64,000 nt of DNA from Perkinsus marinus ATCC 50983. Its lineage: Eukaryota; Perkinsozoa; Perkinsida; Perkinsidae. The notes under the pieces are model-generated. The model had not been told where the DNA came from. It searched no databases and saw only the letters and a program-made list of their open reading frames with translations. Positions 46,016-54,773 of this stretch are shown here, piece after piece; position 1 is the stretch's first letter; each line of letters starts with the position of its first letter. A program made the translations under genes and the position numbers. Location of the stretch: positions 26,618-90,617 of the forward strand of contig NW_003207677.1 in NCBI RefSeq assembly GCF_000006405.1. Reading direction: 5' to 3'.

Positions 46016-49000
46016 TCACCGATGGCCTCGATTACTCCTCCTGTGAGGATTTCGCTTCCTATTAAAAGACTGCGTTCGCCGATACAGCGAGTCTTCCATT
46101 CTCAGTCTAGTGAGTTCCTCCTCGCGAGCTGCCCAGAACTGATCCGAGGGTCGGTAATTGGGCTCAGCCGCTGCCTGAAGTAGCCTGTCGAATCGCCAGG
46201 CCGACTTCTAGCTCACCTCAGCTACGTTTCCCTCAGGGACGTCTCCACCCGTCTTCTCTATGTTACTGGAAGCTTCGGGCATCCTCGAGGCGCTCTTGGT
46301 CCCCAAGTACTCATTATCCCCTAACATGACCAAATCTACAGTAGGCTCCTGCGCCTTGTCTTGCCTCCCTACCATCATCAACTGCACCGCTAGCATCGTC
46401 CTCGGGTACTCGAATCCCATCGTAGCCGTAAGCTGCCTTCAGTGCAGCCTCTCGAAGGGCCTCACCAGCATCCTCTCCTTCCCCATGCTCAATACCCGTA
46501 GTTGTCCATTGTCCTGACAGGACTCTCCTCTCCATATCCTGTTGGAAGAGCCTTATACGACGACGCTTCGAGAGCATAGATATTTGCCAGAACATCCTCA
46601 TAATCTGACACAAGTGGCAGATCGAAGCACCCCCTCGTGGATGGGTTTCCTGGCACGCCTATTCCCTTGAAAATGGGATGAGTTAACGAACAAGTCGAGA
46701 AAGGCCTATCACCGGCAGACCGTCGTGATAGCATTTCTCTCTGCCCAGTGTTGGAGGAATATTGGTTGCTTTCCTCAGCTGAGCTCAGGTGTTTCTCCAG
46801 TCATTCGAGGAGTTTATACACGAATTCAGGTAGAAGTTTCCAAAAACCAACGAGACTTTCCGCCATATTGTCACCAACACATGTAGTTGACTATGTGCTT
46901 GTTTGTCCAACACTGCCTCCGCCCGGTTCCACCTGTCTGATGTTCCCAGTATTCGGCCGAGCATCAAAGGCCTCTAGTTCCCGCAGTGATAGTAGGAAGT
47001 CCTCATGGAACTTCACCACAGTAGGATGGACGAACCCGCACTGCTTCATCTCCTCCAAAACCGAATGGGCCATATCCAAGCCTAGCGAAAAACGTCACTG
47101 CGCCACGAAATTCGAAACACCAACCTACCCGGATGCTTAGGGCACATGATGTACCCAAACATCATGAGAGAAAAGGTAACCTCATCGGCCGGGATGTCGT
47201 GCTGCTGGAAATGGTCCATCGCGGCTTGCCATCGATGCCAGTCCTTCTTGCGGCAGTACAATGCCAACAGCTTATGAGCCTTGCTCCTGGCCTTCACCAC
47301 TTTCACACCCTCAGATGGCAGATATCTGGAAAATATGAAATTCGTTGGAGTTAGAAAGGGCGTCACGGGTGACCGATTTTTGTGATATAGTGTCCAAAAT
47401 GGACAGAGAAAACCGAAATGACTAAACGATAGGGAATTTTGCGTAGATTCAGAATCTGTTATCATTTCTGTTTTATTACCGAGTATGATAGCCTAAAAAT
47501 CGATTATGCGTTTTTCGCGTTTCGCGCGCGCCCGTGGAAGAGTTTGGCCGGACAGATGTATAGATGTCACGATCTCATATGGCAAGCTCAGCAGCTTGAG
47601 CATGTTCATCTGCCACCGATGAAAACGGTCAATCATTCCAAACATCTAGTGCAACACTCAATCTTCCCGAGCTGGCGCTAGCTGCACAAAAGTGGAACAG
47701 AATGACGCACGCATGTCGTCGAGCTTATGCTTAACAGGACAGCCATGTAGAATTGCATCACCAACGGATCTGCGCTAGAAAGGATGCAAAAAGTCCCCGT
47801 GAAGGACTGCACTATCATAACTTGTGATTCCTAAGTATCGACCTCAAAATATTGCTCGTACAGATCGAGGTCGTTCGTCGATCGGTTATCCCGGATAACT
47901 TATCCGACAGTCATCTTACGAAGCCCGAACTTGACCATGTCTAACTCCAAGAAGAACCTGACTATACCAGCAGAAGTTGCTGCTACCGCTGATGGAGACC
48001 ATCTACGGCGGCTGGATGCAGTGTGCCGTTTCTGTTTCACTCGTCTGGTTTTACCCAAGAGGGGAACAGTGGCCAACGCTCCAACCCAAGAAGTTTGCGA
48101 ACGAGCTCTGAAATTCTACCAAGTTGACTTCCATGCAGAGATAGCCAACCTCAGGCTACCCAAGGTGCTCTGTAATGCTTGCCGTACTCGCCTGGCTAAG
48201 ATGAAGTCTGGTGAAATAAACGTGGACGAATGGAATGCTCAGAAACGCCACTACTATGATGCTCTATTCGTGAACCACGACCCGGTATCAACTCGGCAAA
48301 CGGCAGTATGCTCCGAGGCCGATCGCTGCAGAGTATGCCTCATTGCTACCGAGCGTGTTCCCAACTTCGTGAAGAAGGCACAATCCAATGCTCCAAAGCC
48401 CGGGAGGCCATCGAAAAGATCTCCTATTAGAGGACTCTGCTCGCGATGCGGGGACCCTCTAGACGAGCACGATGACCGCCGTTGTGCAAGCTCAGCGAAG
48501 CGTCCACGCAGAGCTGGGGAGAAGTTCGCCGAGAGGGTTTGTGCTAGGGGCCACACTGATAAGCTGGTGGCTCAGAGGCTTGAAGAGCGTTTCAAGGAAT
48601 CCAGTGCGAGTGGCTCTGAAACTCCTATGCCCTCTGGAGCAAGCCTGGATTCTCACCATTACCTCGGGGTGTCGTCTTTCTCTTATGAAGGAGAGGATGA
48701 TGCTGTCGAGCTGAGCAGGGAATCAGCACGGGATCTACTGCGTCTGGGACAATTGGGACTCGGAATGCGTAGCGCTAGGGAGCTTTGCAAGATCCTAAGA
48801 CGAAGTGGGGTGTATTTCCCGGAGGGCGGGTTAAAAAGAGCCTTGGAGGAAAAATGGGAAGTCTTTGGGCCTCTATTTCGGTCTGAAGTTCTTCCGCTAC
48901 AAGTGGATCGTCGCTCTGAGCCTACATCTACGCCTTTCGCCTTCTGCACCGACATTAATGCTTTGCTCAATATCGTTACTGCTGACGAAGCGAATCGTAT

Positions 49001-50757
49001 CACACGTTTGAAGCTCCAGTTTGATGGGGGACAACAATTTTTGAAGCTTTCTGTCAACATCGTCACTATGAAGGAGGGGTCCCTGTATGTTCCATGTCCT
49101 AACAGTGTGCTCAAGAACTTCGTAGTCGGGATGGGTCAAGCAAGCGAGACGCGGCAGAATCTCGAACAGGTGTTTGGCTACTCTTCTGTGAAGGCATTGT
49201 TCGACCTGGATATACCGAAGCAGGTGGCTTGTGACCTGAAGGTGTCGGCTATGATGGTGGGCATTCAAATGGCATCATGCAAATATCCGTGCCCCTTTTG
49301 CCTATATCGTAAGGGAGACTCTGAGGGATCAGCACCGGCACGAACATGGCAGCAGCACATCAAGGACCTCGAAAGCGAGGCCCATAGTGTTGTGGCGCGT
49401 CCTGTGGTTCAATGGGTGAACTCGCCACTCGAGTTCATATCCCTCTCACCACTGCATCTCCTGCTTGGTATCGTGAACAAACTGTACGATAAGGCCCGTC
49501 CCGCGGAGACCAGTGGGGCTCCTCACTCTCTCTATCCTCGTCACTGCAGAGCGTTGGTCAAGTACAATATTAGGCGGTCAGTCTACTTCGATGGAGCCTT
49601 TGAGGGGAACGGTTGTTCTCGTTTCCTCGACGAGGTGGCGGTTGATCATATCCCTTTCGAGCAGCGAGCAACTCCGTTCGTAATGGCCCTCAAGGCCTTC
49701 AAGGTGGTGAAGGACAAATGCCTCGGTCTTGTGAGGAAAGAAGGATGGAGAGAAGCAATTTCATCATTCCAGTCCGCATGGCAAGCGACGGACATGCCAT
49801 ACACTCTCAAAGTACATGTCCTATGCAACCATGTCGAGGAGTACTTTAAATACTTCGAACCTGTTCCAGATGCTGGCCTCGGATTGTCATCCGAACAATC
49901 CGGCGAATCACTCCATGCTCGACTACAACGAGTATGGAATCTGAGATTCAAAGTGAACCCGGAAAATGAGGCCTTCTCTGAACGGCTTGTGGATTGCATG
50001 GTTTCCTATAACTGGAACCTACAGTGGGACGGGGCTACGAGAGCGCTGACAGAGAAGAAAGACTCGAGCAGCTGTCATGAAACAGCTTCTAGCAGCTCTC
50101 CTAGTAGAGGCTCCCGTTCTTCTCAGATCACAGTCGAGTGGGACTCCGCGTCCTCCGTTGAGGACAGTGATGATGCTGATTCTCAGGAATCATCTTCGGT
50201 TTCTCTTGATTGATACTTTATCAGACTCTCCCGAACTTTTTTTTACAATCACCACTGACCTAGAGTGTTTGACTAGTAAATATATCAGGCTAAACTCTTC
50301 CACGGGCGCGCGCGAAACGCGAAAAACGCATAATCGATTTTTAGGCTATCATACTCGGTAATAAAACAGAAATGATAACAGATTCTGAATCTACGCAAAA
50401 TTCCCTATCGTTTAGTCATTTCGGTTTTCTCTGTCCATTTTGGACACTATATCACAAAAATCGGTCACCCGTGGCGTCTTATTTTACTCTTCAATTAGTT
50501 GTGAATGTTGTTCTGGACTGAGCTTCCAGGCCTCTGGCTTGTTCCTCGGGCCCGTAATATCTCTGGGAGGAACTACGGAGCCCCAAGGGAGCACTTCGCC
50601 AGGCTGCAGTACTCTCGTGCTGTGGACCTGCAGAGGTCCCAGGTTCGATCCCGGGCGGCGGCTCTTTCCCACCTACATCAGCAATCATTTTCTTAGGAGT
50701 ATGCCTAACATCCCGTCGTGTATCAGCCGAGACCTTCCTACTATGCCGGGCCCTCAC
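46016..50757 (-). CDS. PPR-like organellar RNA-binding protein, intron holds a transposon
   Basis: Minus-strand exons encode helix-turn-helix text of the pentatricopeptide type: ARSKAHKLLALYCRKKDW and ADEVTFSLMMFGYIM (47130-47325), MAHSVLEEMKQCGFVHPTVV (near 47060), then RRIRLFQQDMERRVLS and TVDLVMLGDNEYLG (46300-46570), and a basic tail RMEDSLYRRTQSFNRKRN before TGA at 46016. Introns include 47082-47128 (introner core) and one with MITE-1 copy i. An acceptor (ttttccag, ending 47326) precedes PSEGVKVV, so more exons must lie upstream. The next minus-strand open stretch with a donor is at 50677-50757 (HSRKVSADTRRDVRHTPKKM), which would place the 3.1-kb transposon in a 3.35-kb intron. That link is an inference. 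Mitochondrial or plastid RNA work is the family expectation. Confidence 0.5.
46746..46915 (-). repeat. MITE-1 copy i
   Basis: Well-preserved reverse copy with both ends: opens 'cagtgttggaggaatattgg', closes 'gtttgtccaacactg'. It lies in an intron of the PPR-like gene. Confidence 0.9.
47082..47128 (-). other. Short intron with introner core, PPR-like gene
   Basis: 47-nt intron (gtaggt to gctag on the minus strand). On the plus strand it reads 'cgtcactgcgccacgaaatt', identical over 19 nt to the clpC intron but in the opposite orientation relative to transcription. Confidence 0.85.
47359..47545 (+). repeat. Left terminal inverted repeat
   Basis: From 'ggcgtcacgggtgacc' to 'cccgtggaagagttt'. 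Inside are 'tgtgatatagtgtccaaaat' and a 'cgcgtttcgcgcgcgcccg' stretch, all mirrored on the right. Confidence 0.93.
47931..50213 (+). CDS. Candidate transposase, unassigned superfamily
   Basis: 760 residues without introns; the second ATG (MSNSKKN, 47937) may be the start. The N-terminal 200 residues hold paired cysteines: CRFCFTRL and LCNACRTRL, then CRVC and LCSRCGDP, likely zinc-binding and DNA-binding. The core contains LKLQFDGGQQFLKLSVNIV (about residue 365), VACDLKVSAMMVGIQMAS, CPFCLY, ISLSPLHLLLGIVNKLYDKA, FDGAFEGNGCSRFL, LKVHVLCNHVEEYFKYF and LGLSSEQSGESLHARLQRVW. The spaced D, H and E residues in predicted strand-helix settings suggest an RNase H-like DDE-type enzyme. From memory, similar motif order occurs in uncharacterised transposon-like proteins of arthropods and cnidarians. 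The C-terminus is Ser-rich and acidic. No superfamily name can be given from sequence reading alone. Confidence 0.8.
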   Translation: MTMSNSKKNLTIPAEVAATADGDHLRRLDAVCRFCFTRLVLPKRGTVANAPTQEVCERALKFYQVDFHAEIANLRLPKVLCNACRTRLAKMKSGEINVDEWNAQKRHYYDALFVNHDPVSTRQTAVCSEADRCRVCLIATERVPNFVKKAQSNAPKPGRPSKRSPIRGLCSRCGDPLDEHDDRRCASSAKRPRRAGEKFAERVCARGHTDKLVAQRLEERFKESSASGSETPMPSGASLDSHHYLGVSSFSYEGEDDAVELSRESARDLLRLGQLGLGMRSARELCKILRRSGVYFPEGGLKRALEEKWEVFGPLFRSEVLPLQVDRRSEPTSTPFAFCTDINALLNIVTADEANRITRLKLQFDGGQQFLKLSVNIVTMKEGSLYVPCPNSVLKNFVVGMGQASETRQNLEQVFGYSSVKALFDLDIPKQVACDLKVSAMMVGIQMASCKYPCPFCLYRKGDSEGSAPARTWQQHIKDLESEAHSVVARPVVQWVNSPLEFISLSPLHLLLGIVNKLYDKARPAETSGAPHSLYPRHCRALVKYNIRRSVYFDGAFEGNGCSRFLDEVAVDHIPFEQRATPFVMALKAFKVVKDKCLGLVRKEGWREAISSFQSAWQATDMPYTLKVHVLCNHVEEYFKYFEPVPDAGLGLSSEQSGESLHARLQRVWNLRFKVNPENEAFSERLVDCMVSYNWNLQWDGATRALTEKKDSSSCHETASSSSPSRGSRSSQITVEWDSASSVEDSDDADSQESSSVSLD
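50292..50478 (-). repeat. Right terminal inverted repeat
   Basis: Mirror of 47359-47545, from 'aaactcttccacgggcg' to 'cacccgtggcgtc'. Confidence 0.93.
50634..50657 (+). other. tRNA T-arm-like motif
   Basis: 'gtcccaggttcgatcccggg' with one mismatch in the stem. On the minus strand it lies about 20-40 bases after the proposed PPR-gene donor at 50676. No tRNA body is present. Confidence 0.55.
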
Positions 50758-51151
50758 AATAGAATAGGCAGTGGGACTTGGTCGTGATGGGCAGGCTCGG
50801 GGCTGAGACTTGGTCTAGACAGCCGCATTAAGAGCGCTCGATGTGGCTCACCCGAGAGAGGGCAGATCGGGTCGATACCACACCAGAGTGAATCGCTGGC
50901 TGATGCATAGAAGCCGCTAGATAACAGCATCGCGACAACATTTGCATGGAGGAGAAACTAACCCGTCAACTAGCGTCACGATGTCACTAACAAACTCAAT
51001 TCACGAAGAATTAGAAAAAGGAGCGCAAGCCCCAGTGCGGGATGAATAGTAGAGTACGACGAGGTTTGAAGATTTAATCGACGCTATCGCTGGACGGATG
51101 CCTCCAAGGCCATGCAAGATTAGTTGAACTGACTTAGTGCATGTGAAGACC

Positions 51152-52800
51152 TCAAGGAGCCGGTGGTTCATTTAGATCCACACAACTTCCAACATCACGG
51201 CATTCAGGTTCAACCGCTTCGGTAGCCTTCGAGAGGTAACAGCGCGGCGCCGGCCAATTGTGTATCTAGATGGGACGAATACAACGTGATGACAACGGCG
51301 GTACCCGAGAACCCACAAAAATGCCCTTCCAAGCTCGAACTCCCACGAAGCGCTCGGTCTTTATCCGAGCAAACAACGTGATGAGATACCACACCATCGC
51401 CTCTACTACACCTATACGATGCACGATTAACAACAAAGAGGGAATATGATTCCAATGCCGACCTATGATGCCACCCATGAAGACTTGTTCAGCAGTATGA
51501 TCTCGCAGGATTACTCTAGATAGAGGTACTGGTAGCAGCACCAGCGACCAGAAGGAAATGACTACGGCCAAGTGGTCTGAGTCGAAACGAAGTCATCAGA
51601 GTGCGACACGCAGGCAACAACACCACCTTGGGAGATGCTCTGGCTGGTAGCAAGGAAATGACCATCGCGTACGAAGGAGCGGATCTTCTCCAGCCACGAC
51701 CTGGTCACCTGAAGTCAGTGTTGGAAAATATGCCCATCGTCAACCCCATGTGTCGGTGACAATATCAAAATTCAGGGCAGTTTTCGGGGAAGTTTTGTTG
51801 CTTTCTATACATTTCCACCCAATTCCGTTTATAAACTCCTATAATTAGCGAAGAAACCGCTAGGGCCAGCTTAAGGAAGCAAACATATATAACAACACCG
51901 CTCGAAACCACATATTGTCGCGACTGAGAGGCTGCGGGAGTCTTACACTGTATCCCTGCTCTGGGCAGTATGCACGATAGATGTGATCAAGCATTATAGT
52001 TAGCCATATTCCAACTGCTCTCACTGCATGGCTCGAAGGCATGCCGCATGTGATGTTGCAGCTCCCCACAGGCCGAGGTTGGCGAACCTGCATCACCATC
52101 AGTCGACCATCTCATCGCAGATCCGACTCGGTTACAACACGTTTCCAGCCCAGCTCGCTCAAGATGAAAATGACTATGATGAAGAATACAAGACTGTATT
52201 CGCGAGACCCTCTTCGCCACCTGAAGAGATCGACTCGGGGACTAGTGAGAACTCGAGTGGAAATATATGCACATGGCCAACTGCATGTGGTTTTGAGGAA
52301 ATTTGGCAAATTCTTGTTAGTCTCTGTACACTTCTACCCGAATTTGTATATAAACTCCTATAATTCGTGAGGAAACCAAACATATATTCCATCGTTGGTG
52401 AGCCCCCCATTTCCTACAACATGATGAGGATCAATAACACTTCCACTACGTATTCCAGGTACCCGTATACGATGGAGATACCCTCGAAAAAATTCGGGTT
52501 AAAAGGAGCAGTTATGTCGCCAACAAGATGATGACCTAACACACCCCCATACGATGACCGGAGGAAGAGATCGATCCGTACCGAAGGGGCACACGCTGTC
52601 CGAGTTGACATACCAGATGGGGTGACACGCCGATGACATGAGATAAGTGTGATATGGTCTGTAGCAATCACAAGGCTCCGCTGGTGCAGTACAGAGCAAC
52701 TAGCAATAGGAGTTGTGATGGTAGTACTCTCATTCCACGAAGGGCTTGCGCGTGCGTGCAGAGGCAGTTGCCCAGCGCGATTCGGATCTCCCATGGCCTC
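51152..52800 (-). CDS. PAP2-family lipid phosphatase, copy A
   Basis: Multi-pass enzyme of the type-2 phosphatidic acid phosphatase superfamily. Exons on the minus strand: IWYVNSDSVCPFG, joined by a 46-nt intron to HHLVGDITAPFNPNFFEGIS, then a hydrophobic stretch VVEVLLILIML. Motif 2, CGMPSSHAVRAVG, is at 52008-52050 (Pro-Ser-Ser-His in place of the usual PSGH), and motif 3, SRVILRDHTAEQVFMGGIIG, is near 51485-51530; it carries the catalytic His. Then come IVHRIGVVEAMVWYLITLF, a basic loop KTERFVGVRAWKG, NWPAPRCYLSKATEA and LNEPPAP before TGA at 51152. Motif 1 (KxxxxxxRP) was not found. Dolichyl-diphosphate or sphingolipid phosphatase activity is possible. Two MITE-1 copies sit in its introns. 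The start is uncertain. Confidence 0.75.
51716..51899 (+). repeat. MITE-1 copy j
   Basis: Opens 'cagtgttggaaaatatgcc', then 'gtcaaccccatgtgtcggtg' and 'tataaactcctataattagc', ending 'catatataacaacacc'. It lies in an intron of PAP2 copy A. Confidence 0.85.
52254..52398 (+). repeat. MITE-1 copy k
   Basis: 'gtggaaatatatgcacatgg', 'tctgtacacttctacccgaa', 'tataaactcctataattcg', ending 'catatattccatcgttgg'. A second copy within the same gene, in the same orientation. Confidence 0.85.
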
Positions 52801-53140
52801 ACTCACTTACTAGACTACCATCACTACTGATTCAGTACTACCGTGTCACCACTAAGCAGTTGTGAAACGGAGAAAAACACTTTCACCACCGATCAAGTCC
52901 CAGTCCAACTACACCTCCCACAGTCTCATCAATTTTTCGCAATTTTTGATACCAACGCAATACCGAAGTAGATCTAATAATCAATATGCAGATTATATCA
53001 CAAGTAAATCTGCTACAGATTAGCTACCACAGTCGCGGCATATAGCAGGGGAAGATAACTGCAGTGCGGTAGGCTCAAGAGTAGTATTAACTTCTACAAT
53101 ATATCTTTTAAAAGTGTCATAAATACAACGTATACGTCCA
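52801..53140. other. Intergenic, between tandem PAP2 genes
   Basis: AT-rich. No repeat copy or exon was recognised. Confidence 0.5.
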
Positions 53141-54593
53141 CTACACTAAACCTGGAATTTTCGATGCTGGACTTGATGGGTCCACTCCAGGATCTCCCGC
53201 AGGATCCGGAGGTGCTGCCTGCTGCAGCTGTCGAGGAGTGTGGACGCCCGTGCTTGGTGGCCTCACGTCGGATCCATCAGCAGTGATGTCACTATTTTTC
53301 AAGGGGACGAAGCACCGAGGTGCTGGCCAGTTATGAATCTGAGAGAAATCCAATGAGAAAAAAGGACAAGTCGACACAGGAGACTTACAAAGCAGCCCCT
53401 CAGCCACCGTCGGCCCGTATAGTTCTCCGTCTTAACACGCAATAAGAGTGTGAGCAGGAACCAAATTATTCCCTCAACTACACCTGATAGGAACCACACT
53501 ATATGCAAGCTCAAGGTCCCTTCCGTAGATCGAGAAATTGATATAGTTTTCAGTTCCGTAGATTAGTACTAATATGGCGTATAATGGTGGATGAATACCC
53601 AATACATGTTGACAACTAGATATTCAGTAATGCTGATATGATAGCCTCGCAAAATAATAAAGAACTATTCCCCTAGTTATGATGACAAAACGCACGCTGG
53701 AAGATCCAAATATAATGATGGTATTACCAATGATGCCAGCCACAAAGACTTGCTGGCTCGTATGGTCCTTGAGGATTATCCGAGATAGCGGTACGGGAAG
53801 CAGTGCCAGGGACCAGAACCCCGCTGCTGCAACAAAGTGATCTGAATCACCAACATGCCCAAGATGCGCCGCCCAGATATGACCTTCAGAAATGACCGAG
53901 GCCGTTGGCAGTAGGTGCCCAGCATGCAGGAAGGCTCTGAATCGATCTACAAACGAGGTGAGGCCACCCTGACAGACCGAGCGAACGTCGCACAGGAGCT
54001 GACACGGTCACTACTCACACTATAGCCTTGGGGTGTCTGGCTGACCCTGTAGGAGAAATCGAGTGCAAGTATCGTCCATAGTGCTGTTGTTATAACAGCA
54101 TGGGAGGATGGCATACCACACGAAGTGCAACACGACCCGACCGGCCTGGCCTGATCCGCCTGTGATACACCACCTACACACTCCAGCGCGTCTCCTATCG
54201 AAAACTCTCACAATGTTTTTCCATCCATATTCGTTGCTCGCTACCACAATTATGCCAAATATGATGATACTGTACTCGTGAAGACCTCTGCGCCAACTGA
54301 AGGGACAATACAGTACCACTAAATCCGGGTCTAGGAGCTCACATCGTAATAAGGATAAAGAAGATACCAGCCGCATAAGGCACGAAACCGAACATGACCG
54401 ACAGACCCTCCAGAAAACCTGCGTTGTACGGCAACGTTACGTCCCCTGCTAAATGCGTGCCTAGAAAGCACAAGAGCGTTGGAGCAGGGGAGGAGGAGTG
54501 GGAGCACTGCTCACCATAGGGGCACTCACTATTACTGTTGACATACCATTTTGGCAGGCAGACATTTGTCATCGATAAAGTAAAGGCCTTCAA
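53141..54593 (-). CDS. PAP2-family lipid phosphatase, copy B
   Basis: Tandem paralogue of copy A in the same order: KWYVNSNSECPYG, a 51-nt intron, THLAGDVTLPYNAGFLEGLS (54440-54540), VPYAAGIFFILIT; motif 2 TSCGMPSSHAVITTALW (54090-54130); HFVAAAGFWSLALLPVPL; motif 3 SRIILKDHTSQQVFVAGIIG (53740-53790) with the catalytic His; GVVEGIIWFLLTLL and KTENYTGRRW; NWPAPRCFVPL. The tail differs, being Pro/Ser/Thr-rich (SDVRPPSTGVHTPRQLQQAA), and ends at 53141. As in copy A, motif 1 was not identified. The start may be the Met at 54593 (MKAFTLSMTNVCLPKWYV) or further upstream. A membrane lipid phosphatase of the secretory pathway is inferred. Confidence 0.77.
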
Positions 54594-54773
54594 GACAGAG
54601 ATAGCTCAGCCGGCTAGCCTCTTGCAGTACATTCGAAATAGCCGTAAATTGACATCCCACCTCGTCAGTGTAACGCCAATACAAAATTCCTCTATACAAG
54701 GAGAAACTAGTTTACGTCCAGTTAACGTTATGGCCATCATCTGGCTCTGATAATACACGAGGAAGGAAAATCA

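Larger units (their letters stand above)
47359..50478 (+). mobile_element. 3.1-kb DNA transposon with long terminal inverted repeats
   Basis: Class II element bounded by inverted repeats of about 187 bp (47359-47545 and 50292-50478) that match almost base for base, with one 760-codon intronless frame between them. The outer ends read 'ggcgtcacgggtgacc' and, on the other strand, 'gacgccacgggtgacc'. No convincing target-site duplication was found (left flank ttagaaag, right flank ttatttta; at most tta is shared). The intact frame and well-matched ends indicate recent insertion. A dead relative lies at 32098-33210. Confidence 0.9.

Noticed and set aside
49385-49410. Introner core inside the transposase ('gttgtggcgcgt')
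   Set aside because: It is part of uninterrupted coding sequence and matches only the seven-base centre.
47359-50478. Transposon as the autonomous parent of MITE-1
   Set aside because: The terminal repeats differ entirely (ggcgtcacggg versus cagtgttgga), so one cannot mobilise the other by end recognition.
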